Shown one piece after another: positions 18,220 to 27,325 of a stretch of DNA of 64,000 nucleotides. Below the pieces are notes generated by a model. The model did not search any database. It was given only the letters and a program-made list of their open reading frames with translations, and was not told the origin of the DNA. Within the stretch, counting starts at the first letter, position 1; each line of letters begins with the position of its first letter. The translations under genes and the position numbers were made by a program. This DNA is from an uncultured Clostridia bacterium (GTDB taxonomy: Bacteria > Bacillota > Clostridia > Christensenellales > QALW01), in the NCBI GenBank assembly GCA_934465535.1, contig CAKSKV010000003.1, forward strand, positions 135,274 to 199,273, read 5' to 3'.

Positions 18220-18435
18220 TTACTTAAACAGAATAAGAATGGCTACCAGCAAACCGTATATTGCTATACTCTCGGTAAACACCAGTCCCAGCATGAACAC
18301 GGACTGTATCTTGCCCGACGCCTCCGGCTGGCGCGCTATTGCCTCGCAGGCCTTGCCCGTTGCAAGCCCCATGCCCAGTCCGCAGCCCAGTCCCGTAAAT
18401 ATTGCTATCGCCGCTCCCAATGCCGTTATGTCCAT
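18220..18435 (-). CDS. atpE: F-type ATP synthase c subunit
   Basis: 71 residues forming two membrane helices joined by the polar loop ARQPE. The ion-carrying glutamate is E55 in FTESIAIYG, with Ser56 next to it. The helix-1 position that is glutamine in sodium-binding rings (as in Ilyobacter) is Met22 here (GLGMGLATG), so proton coupling is more likely than sodium coupling, although E-S is retained. GGAGGAAT precedes the ATG. Confidence 0.95.
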   Translation of the reverse strand: MDITALGAAIAIFTGLGCGLGMGLATGKACEAIARQPEASGKIQSVFMLGLVFTESIAIYGLLVAILILFK

Positions 18436-18576
18436 TTTTTATTCCTCCGTTTTTTACCCGTTTTTCGGGCATTTTTAATCGTTTTTTATCCGTTTTTTAA
18501 CGGTTTTTCGCCTGATTTTACGGTTTTCGTTCCCGCACAAAGCGAACATTTGCCGCAATCGGGCTGTTTAATGTTT

Positions 18577-19308
18577 CTATTCCGTGGCCTCTCCTATAAA
18601 TGTAAGGGAAAGGGTGGAGAACACATAAAACTGCACCGCCACATGGAAAAGCACGAAATACAGGCTTAAAATGCCCGGTACGGCGGCGGCAAGCACATCC
18701 GGCAGCACCCACATATACGCCGTTTTTGCCCAGCCCTCCAGCACCAGATACAGCAAATCCATAACAATATAGCCCACCAGCATATTGCCGAAAAGCCTGC
18801 ACGACAGGCTTATGGGCACCGATAAATCACTGATAATTTTGAAAGGCGCAACATAAACCTTCGGCTTTGCATAGAATTTAAGCCTTCCTATAAGCCCTTT
18901 TTCCTTAAGAGCGTAGAAATTTATAAGGAAAAAGGTACAAAGTCCGAACGATAGCGTAGTGGTAAGGTCGGAAAGCGGGCTTCTCATTCCGAAAAGCTCC
19001 AGCACTCCGCTGCCCAGAATATATGCTCCCACTGCCAGAATATACGGCGACAGCCTCGGCCCCAGCTTGCCCACGGCAGTGCAGGTGAACTTGTCCAGCA
19101 TGTCTATCATATATTCAAAAAGCATCTGTGTTTTTTTCATTTTTCGGGTTTCCGTTGTAAAGCGCGGAAAAACGAATATTCGGAATATTACCGCCATAAG
19201 CGTTACAAACGCCAGCAGCACCAACGCCCCTATATATGTCTCACGGACACGGAGATTTCGCCCGAAAAACTCAATATCCATATATTTGGGGAACACATCC
19301 AGTTCCAA
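18577..19308 (-). CDS. atpB: F-type ATP synthase a subunit
   Basis: 243 residues from the TTG at 19308, which has GAGGAGG nine bases before it. ATG at 19281 is the alternative start but lacks a ribosome site. The protein forms the half-channels of Fo. The essential arginine is in SLSCRLFGNMLVGYI, followed by the conserved C-terminal helix pair. It is the first gene of the operon; no atpI- or atpZ-like gene is seen upstream. Confidence 0.93.
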   Translation of the reverse strand: MELDVFPKYMDIEFFGRNLRVRETYIGALVLLAFVTLMAVIFRIFVFPRFTTETRKMKKTQMLFEYMIDMLDKFTCTAVGKLGPRLSPYILAVGAYILGSGVLELFGMRSPLSDLTTTLSFGLCTFFLINFYALKEKGLIGRLKFYAKPKVYVAPFKIISDLSVPISLSCRLFGNMLVGYIVMDLLYLVLEGWAKTAYMWVLPDVLAAAVPGILSLYFVLFHVAVQFYVFSTLSLTFIGEATE

Positions 19309-19390
19309 ACAAAATCGCCTCCTCGGCCGATAACATACGCCTTTTTTCGGCACGCGAAAAAAGACGCCGCTTGAGTTTTTACTTATGCAG

Positions 19391-19418
19391 ATTATACACC
19401 CGCTCTGCATTTTTTCAA
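19391..19418 (-). promoter_or_regulatory. Promoter of the ATP synthase operon
   Basis: On the minus strand TTGAAA (19418-19413) and TATAAT (19396-19391) are separated by 16 bases, about 80 bases before the atpB start. The 358-base region 19309-19666 otherwise holds only this and the divergent promoter at 19598. Confidence 0.65.
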
Positions 19419-19597
19419 AAAGCGTATTTCGGGCTGTTTACGGATATTTCGAGGTGAATTTTAATGTTATATCAAAATATATTCATAAATCTTCATTTGG
19501 CTTCCGTTATCTTGATTTTTCTTTTGATAACATCGTTTTTATCTGTCGCTGCCGCCTTGCCGTCTTCCAAAAATTGCATCAAAAAATAATTTTTATG

Positions 19598-19626
19598 TTG
19601 TGCTTATATCATACCCATGCTATAAT
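19598..19626 (+). promoter_or_regulatory. Promoter of the oxoamine synthase gene
   Basis: TTGTGC (19598-19603) and TATAAT (19621-19626) with 17-base spacing, about 40 bases before the start codon. Confidence 0.65.
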
Positions 19627-19666
19627 CATTTTGTATTCATTTTTAATTTTATATCGGAGGTTTTCT

Positions 19667-20851
19667 ATGGACATTTTCGAAAAATGTATGCAGCCCTCGC
19701 CGGCCGATGCCGTGCGCGAGGCCGGACTTTACCCCTATTTCCACGAAATAGAGGGCAAACAGCATTCCGAGGTGCTTATGCACGGCAGGCGGACGATAAT
19801 GCTGGGCAGCAACAACTATCTGGGGCTTACCAGCGATCAGCGCGTAATCGATGCGGCAAAGCGTGCCTTGGACGAATTCGGCACAGGCTGCAGCGGCTCA
19901 CGCTTTCTCAACGGCACCCTCACCCTGCACACGCGTTTGGAGCGCGAGCTTGCGGAATTCATGAAAAAAGAGGCCGTTATGACCTGGTCAACGGGCTTCC
20001 AGACCAATCTGGGCATTATAAGCGCGCTTTGCGGCCGTCACGACTGCATACTGTTTGACCGTGCAAACCACGCCTCCCTTGTGGATGCCGCCCGTCTTTC
20101 CTTTGCAAAGCTTATGAAATACGACCACAACGATATGTCCCAGCTGGAGGAGCTGCTTATTGCCTGCGGCGACGGGAAGGGCAAGCTGATCGTTGTGGAC
20201 GGCGTATTCTCCATGGAGGGCGACCTTGCGGATCTGCCCGCCATTGTACGGCTTGCACGCAAATACGGCGCACGGGTCATGGTGGACGATTCCCACGGCA
20301 TAGGGGTTATGGGCGCGCACGGGCGCGGCACCGCAGAGCATTTCGGGCTGGAGGACGAGGTGGATATCATTATGGGCACCTTCTCCAAAAGCTTTGCCTC
20401 CTTGGGCGGCTTTATGGCCACAAAGGCGCGGGTGGCGGACTACTGCATGCATGTCTCCCGCCCATACATATTCTCCGCCTCCATTCCGCCGGCAAACGCC
20501 GCCGCCGTGCTTGCAGCGCTTGAAATACTGCGCTCGGAGCCGGAGCGCGTGCAGCGGGTTCGGGAAAACGGCGACTATATGCGCGCCGGCTTTACGCGCC
20601 TCGGAATTCCGCACGGCGACAGCATGGCGCCCATCATTCCGGTGCGCACGGTAACAAATGAGCGCACCTTCCGCGTAGTGCGGGCATTGCTGGAAAACGG
20701 CGTATATGTAAACCCGGTGGTTTCCCCTGCGGTGCCGGAGGGCGAAAGCATACTGCGTACCAGCTACACGGCCACCCATACAAAGGAGCAGCTGGATTTT
20801 GCACTGGAAAAATTCGATCTTGTGCTTAACCGCATGTTCCCGGAGCAATAA
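19667..20851 (+). CDS. PLP-dependent alpha-oxoamine synthase family protein
   Basis: 394 residues of fold-type I aminotransferase class II. The family condenses an amino acid with an acyl-CoA (2-amino-3-ketobutyrate ligase, 8-amino-7-oxononanoate synthase, serine palmitoyltransferase). Visible residues are the PLP lysine K241 in GTFSKSFASLGG, NHAS (H135) and VDDSHGIG (D207, H210). The GTFSKSFAS lysine motif and STGFQTNLG resemble the serine palmitoyltransferase-like branch as much as Kbl; no biotin or threonine-degradation genes are adjacent, so the substrate is open. CGGAGG precedes the ATG. The gene has its own promoter and terminator. Confidence 0.85.
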   Translation: MDIFEKCMQPSPADAVREAGLYPYFHEIEGKQHSEVLMHGRRTIMLGSNNYLGLTSDQRVIDAAKRALDEFGTGCSGSRFLNGTLTLHTRLERELAEFMKKEAVMTWSTGFQTNLGIISALCGRHDCILFDRANHASLVDAARLSFAKLMKYDHNDMSQLEELLIACGDGKGKLIVVDGVFSMEGDLADLPAIVRLARKYGARVMVDDSHGIGVMGAHGRGTAEHFGLEDEVDIIMGTFSKSFASLGGFMATKARVADYCMHVSRPYIFSASIPPANAAAVLAALEILRSEPERVQRVRENGDYMRAGFTRLGIPHGDSMAPIIPVRTVTNERTFRVVRALLENGVYVNPVVSPAVPEGESILRTSYTATHTKEQLDFALEKFDLVLNRMFPEQ

Positions 20852-20869
20852 TTTTTACGGATATTCATT

Positions 20870-20896
20870 ACGGAACGCCGCGGCGTTCCGTTTTTT
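20870..20896 (+). terminator. Terminator after the oxoamine synthase
   Basis: A perfect 22-base palindrome (20870-20891) is followed by a T run. Confidence 0.85.
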
Positions 20897-20926
20897 ATGC
20901 TTCTCTGCCGAATTTTCTTTTGACTG

Positions 20927-20955
20927 TTGACTTAAGGTTCGGGATACTCTATAAT
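20927..20955 (+). promoter_or_regulatory. Promoter of the FucU/RbsD-like gene
   Basis: TTGACT (20927-20932), 17 bases, TATAAT (20950-20955), about 75 bases before the start codon. Confidence 0.75.
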
Positions 20956-21030
20956 AATTCCTGCGGATAAATAAAATCAAACGGGCCTGCGGGCATGTCA
21001 GCGCGCTTTTGCAGACCGAAAGGAGAAAAT

Positions 21031-21471
21031 ATGCTTAAACACATACCCAAGCTGCTTACCGGAGAGCTTCTTAAGATACTTAACGATATGGGTCACGGCG
21101 ACACCCTTGTGCTGGCCGACGCCAACTTCCCCGCCGCCGCTCAGGGCACGAAGGTGGTATATACTCCCGGCGCCGATGCCGTGCAGATGATGGATGCAAT
21201 ACTGCACCTTATGCCCCTTGACCAGTATGCGGACTGCCCGGTAAAGCTTATGGCGGTAAACCCCGGCGATGATTACATTCCCACCATATGGGACGATTTC
21301 AAGGCCTCGGTTATAAAGAATAACGGCCCTGTTACCATTGAATTCATAGACCGCTTCCGTTTTTATGAGGAAGCAAAAAAGGCCTTTGTTGTGGTATCCA
21401 CCGGCGAGGAGCGTCTCTACGGCTGCGCAATCCTTAAAAAGGGCGTGCTCAAGCCGGGTGAAGCCATCTGA
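21031..21471 (+). CDS. FucU/RbsD-family sugar mutarotase
   Basis: 146 residues. The N-terminal GHGDTLVLADANFPA region (His22 in GHGD) is the signature of the RbsD/FucU family, which interconverts anomers of fucose or ribose so that downstream kinases or isomerases get the right form. The length and the C-terminal YGCAILKKGVL segment favour the FucU branch. No fucose or ribose catabolic gene is next to it, so the sugar is unknown. AAAGGAG precedes ATG 21031; an in-frame ATG at 20995 lies too near the promoter and is not used. Confidence 0.87.
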   Translation: MLKHIPKLLTGELLKILNDMGHGDTLVLADANFPAAAQGTKVVYTPGADAVQMMDAILHLMPLDQYADCPVKLMAVNPGDDYIPTIWDDFKASVIKNNGPVTIEFIDRFRFYEEAKKAFVVVSTGEERLYGCAILKKGVLKPGEAI

Positions 21472-21504
21472 AAAGGCGGCAAGGCATATATCGCATATTA
21501 AAAG

Positions 21505-21531
21505 CGGACGGAATATCGCCGTCCGTTTTTT
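21505..21531 (+). terminator. Terminator after the mutarotase gene
   Basis: A 7-bp stem (21505-21511 with 21519-21525) is followed by a T run. Confidence 0.85.
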
Positions 21532-21606
21532 ATTATTTCATTATTATTATTATTTCATGACGACAGACATAAATGTAAAATAGTTGCAAAATCCGCAGCA
21601 GGCATA

Positions 21607-21635
21607 TTGACTTTGCAAATGCTGATTGGTATAAT
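21607..21635 (+). promoter_or_regulatory. Promoter of the secreted amidase gene
   Basis: TTGACT (21607-21612), 17 bases, TATAAT (21630-21635). It leaves an untranslated leader of about 140 bases. Confidence 0.75.
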
Positions 21636-21784
21636 ATCCTCAGACAGGAATAAAATCAGCTTAAACGGTCAAACTTACTACTGCAGAATTTTTTCATCTC
21701 GGCCTACTCTTTACACAGATAGTGCATTGATCCAAAGCGCATAAGCGCCGGATATAAAACTATCATTATTAAGGAGGGAATGTC

Positions 21785-22762
21785 ATGAACAAAAGAACTC
21801 TCGCCGTATTTATCACAACCGTAATATTGCTATTACCCTGTATCAGTGCTGCAAGTACCGAATCACCAGACACTGCCGCTGTCCAAACAGAAACAGAAAC
21901 AGAAACGGTTTATAATGTTGGACAAAAAGCCGACGGCACCTTCGGCAACACACCCGAAAGTCATTCCTATCTGTTTAATCTTCCCGCCAAAACACAGATA
22001 GCAATTTTCGGACACGGTGCTATTATAAGCACCTTGCAGATATACCGTCCGGATAACAGTGCGCTTGTAGCAAGCATTCCTGTTGTCCCCGGCGGCGTTT
22101 ACCGCTACGGCTTGTTTACCACGCCAAATATATCAGGTAATTATATTGTACAGATTTCCGGCTGCTGCGGAAATTACACAATAAGCTGCATAAATGGCTA
22201 CCAAGTGTTGGGCAATGCCAATTCAAGCTATAACAGATTGAATGCCGCAAGTTATGCAATACGCCATCACGCAACTCCGAATCCTGCATATCCTGAATAC
22301 AACGCTGATTGCACAAATTTTGTTTCGCAAGCAGTATACGCCGGCGGAATGCCTATGCGCAAGGGCGGAGAAACAGATCAGTATTGGTATTTCACATCTC
22401 GTTCCGACCGTTCGCCATCCTGGACCGGAGCAGATAAATTTTTGCGGCACTGGACAAAGGTACGACAAAATAGATTTTCATTTTACGGCAGAGCTTATTC
22501 TGTACGGGTATATTCAAAGCATTACATACTGCACAATAAATCCGTTCTTTATGACTTTATAAGCATCGGGGATACCGTGCACTATCTAAACACCCCGGAT
22601 TCCACCGCCACCCACAGTCAAATATTCACAAATAAAATAAGCGTCAATAATATTGAAACATGTTCTCACAGCGACGGTTTTTACAAGGGCAACTGGTTTG
22701 ATTATATGGGAAGACAACCCGATACATCATGGATAGTGGTAGTTAAACTAAGCAGTAATTAA
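21785..22762 (+). CDS. Secreted protein with a putative amidase (amidase_6) domain
   Basis: 325 residues. A signal peptide (about residues 1-23) precedes a Thr/Glu-rich stretch and a small beta domain (about 44-140). The C-terminal half is the putative amidase domain: YNRLNAASYAIRHH, then YNADCTNFVSQAVYAGG with candidate nucleophile C176, several Trp-rich segments, and HSQIF near the end carrying a candidate catalytic His. Such domains are papain-like and are thought to cleave amides, perhaps in cell wall; the substrate is unknown. AAGGAGGGA precedes the ATG. The locus is more A/T-rich than average, and a second exported gene follows after 20 bases. Confidence 0.82.
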   Translation: MNKRTLAVFITTVILLLPCISAASTESPDTAAVQTETETETVYNVGQKADGTFGNTPESHSYLFNLPAKTQIAIFGHGAIISTLQIYRPDNSALVASIPVVPGGVYRYGLFTTPNISGNYIVQISGCCGNYTISCINGYQVLGNANSSYNRLNAASYAIRHHATPNPAYPEYNADCTNFVSQAVYAGGMPMRKGGETDQYWYFTSRSDRSPSWTGADKFLRHWTKVRQNRFSFYGRAYSVRVYSKHYILHNKSVLYDFISIGDTVHYLNTPDSTATHSQIFTNKISVNNIETCSHSDGFYKGNWFDYMGRQPDTSWIVVVKLSSN

Positions 22763-22782
22763 AAACGAAAGGAATGGGAATT

Positions 22783-23619
22783 ATGAAAAACACACAAAAA
22801 TGGTTGCTCATAGTCTTTACCGCTTTAACGCTCGCGGTAGTCGGCACGGCAGTGCTTGCAGCAGGATTGCCGCAGGAAACAGGTTCCGCCGCTTTACCTA
22901 AAACAACTCCGGAACGCCGTACCGAGATACCTATACGCACCACGGATCTGAGCCTGTTCCAGCTGGAAAAGGGCAGCCGTGCCGGGCAGATAATGAAGGA
23001 GGTAGCTGCCTGTAAAAAACTACGGGCCTCCGAAATAGAATATTACAATCTGCTTCCGGAGGACATAAAGCAGCTTACCCATGAAGAAGCCTGCGCGCGC
23101 TATGAGCAGCTGTGCCGGATGGGCTATGATGACATTTACAATGCGGATATTTCGGCAAATGCAAAAAACGAACTGCTGGAAAAACGCAACACTCTTAACA
23201 GCCACCTTTATTTCTATATCCGCCTGACTGCTGTCGGTGAGGATTACCTTGCGGACCGCTTTGAGGCGGTCGAAGGGTTTGCAAAGGGCTGGCAGACGGA
23301 ATACGGTTACAATCAGGACGGCGAACCCGAATACCCCGAAAATAGCCCCCTGGGCAAAAGATGCCTGTATACCGCCGATTTCATTCTTGAGCTTACAAAG
23401 CAGGTAAAGCAGGAGCTTGAGCAAAGCGGCGACACGGAATATGCGCTTTATGAGCTTGACTGCCTTGAAGGCTATATGCTTTCCTTGATGGAGAGGGTAT
23501 TTCTGTCCGATGACGACCCCTTCAGCGAAACGGACGCACTGCGGGCGCAGCTTGACGGCGGAAAAAGCATACCCGAGGTGTTCGGGCAGTACGCCGACAG
23601 AAGATACCGGGAATATTAA
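22783..23619 (+). CDS. Exported protein of unknown function
   Basis: 278 residues from ATG 22783 (AAAGGA upstream; a start three codons earlier is possible). An N-terminal signal peptide (cleavage near VLA-AG, residue 28) is followed by a largely helical, charged protein with few cysteines and no repeats. I do not recognise a family. It lies 20 bases after the amidase gene and shares its transcript up to the terminator at 23681, so the two may act together outside the cell. The GC content rises towards its 3' end. Confidence 0.75.
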   Translation: MKNTQKWLLIVFTALTLAVVGTAVLAAGLPQETGSAALPKTTPERRTEIPIRTTDLSLFQLEKGSRAGQIMKEVAACKKLRASEIEYYNLLPEDIKQLTHEEACARYEQLCRMGYDDIYNADISANAKNELLEKRNTLNSHLYFYIRLTAVGEDYLADRFEAVEGFAKGWQTEYGYNQDGEPEYPENSPLGKRCLYTADFILELTKQVKQELEQSGDTEYALYELDCLEGYMLSLMERVFLSDDDPFSETDALRAQLDGGKSIPEVFGQYADRRYREY

Positions 23620-23680
23620 AAAAACTTACGGTGATTTACCCCGCGCCCGATGCAGCCTGGCATAACCGATAAAAACCTTA

Positions 23681-23706
23681 AAAACCGCAGGGCATCCTGC
23701 GGTTTT
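23681..23706 (+). terminator. Terminator after the exported-protein pair
   Basis: An 11-bp stem (23681-23691 with 23696-23706) with a GCAT loop runs into seven T residues. Confidence 0.9.
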
Positions 23707-23739
23707 TTTGATGCCGCCGCTTAAAGAGCAGCGGCTTTT

Positions 23740-23880
23740 ATAAACAGTGCCGCGGGCGAAGCAGCGATATAAGGCGCGCCGCAAGCGCGAAGCGCGTGCC
23801 CGGCGCCGGCGAGCGCGCAGCGAGACGGCGCAGGGCCGGGGCGAAGCCCCGGCGCGCCGGGTGCGCGAAAATGCAAAAGC
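23740..23880. repeat. GC-rich intergenic segment with strong hairpin
   Basis: This non-coding stretch between two convergent genes is made of GCGC/GGCGCC-rich short inverted repeats. The clearest is an 8-bp stem with GAA loop (23835-23842 with 23846-23853). An open frame crosses it on the plus strand but would be an Arg/Ala-rich peptide with no ribosome site. It resembles REP-like elements in style; I could not prove copies elsewhere. Confidence 0.45.
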
Positions 23881-23923
23881 TAAAAAGCGGCACCGCCGCC
23901 CGAAAACACAAGCAAGAGCCGCT

Positions 23924-24730
23924 TCAGTCTTCGCTCTGCTGCGAGTCAAAGGCGGGAACGGAGGCAAAAACCGCCGCATAAACCCGATGCGCACCGTTTT
24001 CCATAAGCAGCTGCGCACAGGCGTCCAAGGTTGAGCCGGTAGTAAGCACATCGTCAATTATCAGCACGGTTTTTCCCGCGGGCGGCTTTATGCACATAAG
24101 GCTGTTTACATAATTCCTGCGCCGCTGCTCTGCCGACAGCTCATGCTGCGGCTTTGCGCCCTTTTTCTGCCGGAGAAATTCATCATAGGGCAGCCCGAGT
24201 ATTGCCCCTACGCGCAGTGCCAGCTCACGGCTTTGATTGTATCCTCTCAGTATCATAGCCTCCCGTCTTGAGGGCACGCTTGTTACTGTATCCGCGCGGG
24301 AGGCAAAATCGCACACCGCGGCAATATCCTGCGCCATGGCATCGGCTGCGTAAATTGCATCGCGGAATTTGAAGGCATACACCAGCTTTTTGCAGCTGCC
24401 CGTATAGTTATATGCCGCAACCGCACGGCAAAAGCTGCGTCCGTCACGGCAGTCGCTGCATATATCTTCCTTTCCCGCCCTGCCGCATATGTGGCAGCAA
24501 TGCTCCACGGGGCGCAGAGTACGAGCACACTCCCGGCACAGATGATGCCGGTCCAGCTCCAACTCGCTGCCGCAGCCGAGGCAGGGAAAATCCTCCGGGA
24601 AAAAAGTATATTTGGCTATTGTATCAAGTATACGCGCCATGCGTCCCTTTTTTGCCGCAGGCACCGCCGCGTTCCCGGTATGCATACCGTCCGCCGCTTT
24701 ATCTGCAATATGTACTTCGTTTTTGCTCAT
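23924..24730 (-). CDS. comF: ComF-family phosphoribosyltransferase
   Basis: 268 residues. The N-terminal half has clustered cysteines (CLGCG, CRECA, CCHICG, CSDC), the zinc-binding domain of ComF proteins. The C-terminal half is a phosphoribosyltransferase fold with RGYNQSRELA and the PRPP-loop VLIIDDVLTTGSTLD. ComF is needed for DNA uptake in competent bacteria, though many non-competent species have it. ATG 24730 is preferred, with AAAGGGGGCGGG upstream; the longer reading has no ribosome site. It follows recD2 on the same strand after 141 bases. Confidence 0.88.
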   Translation of the reverse strand: MSKNEVHIADKAADGMHTGNAAVPAAKKGRMARILDTIAKYTFFPEDFPCLGCGSELELDRHHLCRECARTLRPVEHCCHICGRAGKEDICSDCRDGRSFCRAVAAYNYTGSCKKLVYAFKFRDAIYAADAMAQDIAAVCDFASRADTVTSVPSRREAMILRGYNQSRELALRVGAILGLPYDEFLRQKKGAKPQHELSAEQRRRNYVNSLMCIKPPAGKTVLIIDDVLTTGSTLDACAQLLMENGAHRVYAAVFASVPAFDSQQSED

Positions 24731-24871
24731 GCTCCCGCCCCCTTTATGCTTAAATTTATACGGATATTTGCCGTTTTGCTCTGCCTGATGCACCCAAATA
24801 CGCCCTTATACGCTCTGATATGCCATTATCCGCCGCTCTCCGGCGCTTTTACGCCGCAGACGCAGTTTACT

Positions 24872-27076
24872 TCAGCTTATTTCTTCCGCCTCCTGCTCCG
24901 ACACCGCTTTTTTAATAAGCCCGGAGAGATTGCTGTACCGCGCGCTTATTACATTATTGTTTATCATATTTGCAACGGTTTCCCTTTTTCCTACAAGCAC
25001 CACGGCGTTTTTTGCCCGCGTGACGCCGGTATAGAGCAGATTGCGCACATACAGCATGGGCGGGCCGCTTACAAGGGGCATAACCACTATCTTGAACTCG
25101 CAGCCCTGACTTTTGTGCACGCTTATGGCGTAGGCCGGCATAAGGTCGTCAAGGGAGGCGGAATCGTAGCGCGCCTCCTTGCCGTCCTCAAAAAGCACCG
25201 CCGCCTCGCCCTTTAGCACCTCGCTTATATACCCGATATCGCCGTTAAACACGCCTTCTCCGTCCTCAAGCGCGCCATTGGGCAGGGCTCTGCGCCACTT
25301 TACGGTATAATTATTGCGCGTCTGCATTACCTTATCGCCCAAGCGCAGGATATTATCGCCCTGCTTAAGCTCCGGCTTAAGGCGTTCCGGCGGGTTAAGC
25401 GCCTGCTGAAGCAGGCGGTTCATCTGTATTACGCCGCATCCGCCCTTCTTCTGCGGGCAGAGCACCTGCACATCCCGCACGGGGTCCACGCCGAAATATG
25501 CAGGCAAACGGCGCGTGCACAGGGCAAGCACCGATGCGGCGGCATCCTCCTGCGTGGCCCTGCTTTCAAAAAAGAAATCCGTGCTTTTATTGTCAAGAAC
25601 GGGCATTTGTCCGTTGTTTATACGGTGAGCGTTAAGCACTATCATGCTGTGCTCGTCCTGGCGGTATATATCCGTAAGCCGCACCGTAGGCACGCAGCCG
25701 GAGGCTATTATATCCCGCAGCACATTTCCCGCCCCGACGCTGGGCAGCTGATCCGCATCCCCCACCATTATAAGGCGGCAGGGGCGCGGAAGGGCCTGAA
25801 GCAGCGCATACATAAGCCAAAGGTCTATCATGGAGGCCTCATCGGCAATGATCACATCCGCCTCCAGCGGGTTATCCTCATCATGCGAAAAGCCGCCCTC
25901 GGGCGAATAGTCTAACAGGCGGTGTATCGTTCCCGCCTCCGCGCCCGTTGCCTGGGACATACGCTTGGCCGCCCTTCCGGTGGGCGCGCACAGCATAACG
26001 CGCTGACCGTGACGGTACAAAAGCCCCAATATGCAGCGGATAACGGTGGTTTTGCCGGTGCCGGGGCCGCCCGTTATCACGCATACTCCGCTTTGCAGCG
26101 CCGTGCGCACGGCGCTGCACTGAGCTGGTGCCAGCCTTATGTCCGCCTCCTGCTGCACCTGCTCCAGCTCTTTTTCGGAAAAAAGGCTGTCCGTTTCCCC
26201 GGCAAGGGCAGCAACGGCAAGGGCGCATTTCTGCTCGCAGTAATAGGCCGGGGGCAGATAGATCGCTTTTTCGCCGTTTACGGGGGCGCATATAAGCCGT
26301 TTCTGCGCGCAGTCCTGCTCCAGCACCTCCTGTGCGATACTTTCCGGCACGCCCAGCAGCTCCGCCGCCCTGCGCAGCAGCTCCTTTTCGGGCAAAAAGA
26401 CATGCCCCTCGCCCTGCGCCTCCTTGAGCACATGCATAAGTCCGCCGTCTATCCGAAATGGGTCCTGCGCGCCTATGCCAAGCTTACGCGCCGCAGCATC
26501 GGCGCTGCGGAAGCCTATGCCCTCCACCCGTTCCACAAGGCTGTACGGGTTGCTTCTCAGCTGCTGCTGCACACCGAAGCCGTACTCCTTCAGAATACGG
26601 CTCTGCATGGCGCTGCCGAAGCCGAGGGACTGCAAAAACATGGCATCCTGACGCAGCGCCGCCACCTCCGCATAGCTGCGGGCTATCATATCCGCCTTGG
26701 TTTTGCCTATGCCCGGAACCTCACGCAGCCGCCCCGGAACGCAGTCCATTATATCCAGCGTTTCCGGCCCGAAGGTATCCACTATCGCCCGCGCCGTGCT
26801 GGGGCCTATGCCGCGTATAAGCCCGGAGGCAAGGTATTCCTCTATATCCGCCAGCCCTTCGGGGCGCACCGGGCGCATGCCGGAGGCATTAAAGCGAAGG
26901 CCGTACTGGCTGTGCTGCTGCCAGTCGCCCTCCACCTCAACATATTCCCCTTCGTTTATTGCGGCAAAGCTGCCGCACACCGTGGTAAGCTCGTCGTTTC
27001 CGGCAAGCTCAAAGACGGTGTAGCCGTTTTGCTCATTACGGTATATTATGTTGTATATGCTGCCTCTTAAAACCAT
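24872..27076 (-). CDS. recD2: RecD2-type ATP-dependent DNA helicase
   Basis: 734 residues, the length of RecD2 (RecD-like helicases found without RecBC). The N-terminal OB-like region is followed by helix-hairpin-helix segments (GIGPSTARAIV, VPGIGKTKADMI, VEGIGF), Walker A GGPGTGKTT near residue 340, DEASMIDLWL, GDADQLPSVGAGN and the C-terminal AISVHKSQGCEF and YTGVTRAK motifs of superfamily 1B helicases. It unwinds DNA 5' to 3' in repair or recombination. The ATG at 27076 has GGGGAGCGCT upstream. All motifs are intact. Confidence 0.93.
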   Translation of the reverse strand: MVLRGSIYNIIYRNEQNGYTVFELAGNDELTTVCGSFAAINEGEYVEVEGDWQQHSQYGLRFNASGMRPVRPEGLADIEEYLASGLIRGIGPSTARAIVDTFGPETLDIMDCVPGRLREVPGIGKTKADMIARSYAEVAALRQDAMFLQSLGFGSAMQSRILKEYGFGVQQQLRSNPYSLVERVEGIGFRSADAAARKLGIGAQDPFRIDGGLMHVLKEAQGEGHVFLPEKELLRRAAELLGVPESIAQEVLEQDCAQKRLICAPVNGEKAIYLPPAYYCEQKCALAVAALAGETDSLFSEKELEQVQQEADIRLAPAQCSAVRTALQSGVCVITGGPGTGKTTVIRCILGLLYRHGQRVMLCAPTGRAAKRMSQATGAEAGTIHRLLDYSPEGGFSHDEDNPLEADVIIADEASMIDLWLMYALLQALPRPCRLIMVGDADQLPSVGAGNVLRDIIASGCVPTVRLTDIYRQDEHSMIVLNAHRINNGQMPVLDNKSTDFFFESRATQEDAAASVLALCTRRLPAYFGVDPVRDVQVLCPQKKGGCGVIQMNRLLQQALNPPERLKPELKQGDNILRLGDKVMQTRNNYTVKWRRALPNGALEDGEGVFNGDIGYISEVLKGEAAVLFEDGKEARYDSASLDDLMPAYAISVHKSQGCEFKIVVMPLVSGPPMLYVRNLLYTGVTRAKNAVVLVGKRETVANMINNNVISARYSNLSGLIKKAVSEQEAEEIS

Positions 27077-27231
27077 AGCGCTCCCCGATTATGCCGTCTG
27101 CCTGAGCCTCCGCCCCGTATTTATTAAACCGAAATATATGATACCACATTTTTCTTTTATAATCAATGCCTCAAGGGCTGCATAAAGCGTGCGCAGTCGT
27201 TATAAAACCCGTTATAACGCCCCGAAAGCAC

Positions 27232-27263
27232 AAAAACCGCGGCACCCTATCAGAATGCCGCGG
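27232..27263 (-). terminator. Terminator after metK
   Basis: On the minus strand an 8-bp stem (27263-27256 with 27244-27237) is followed by five T residues (27236-27232). Confidence 0.85.
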
Positions 27264-27325
27264 CAGAGGAATATTGTTTTAATATTTTTTAACGGTCACG
27301 CCCGTATTTCGGCGGATGCCCGCGT

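Noticed and set aside
23747..24034. Basic 95-residue plus-strand frame
   Set aside because: It crosses the GC-rich intergenic segment and runs antisense into comF; no ribosome site, low complexity.
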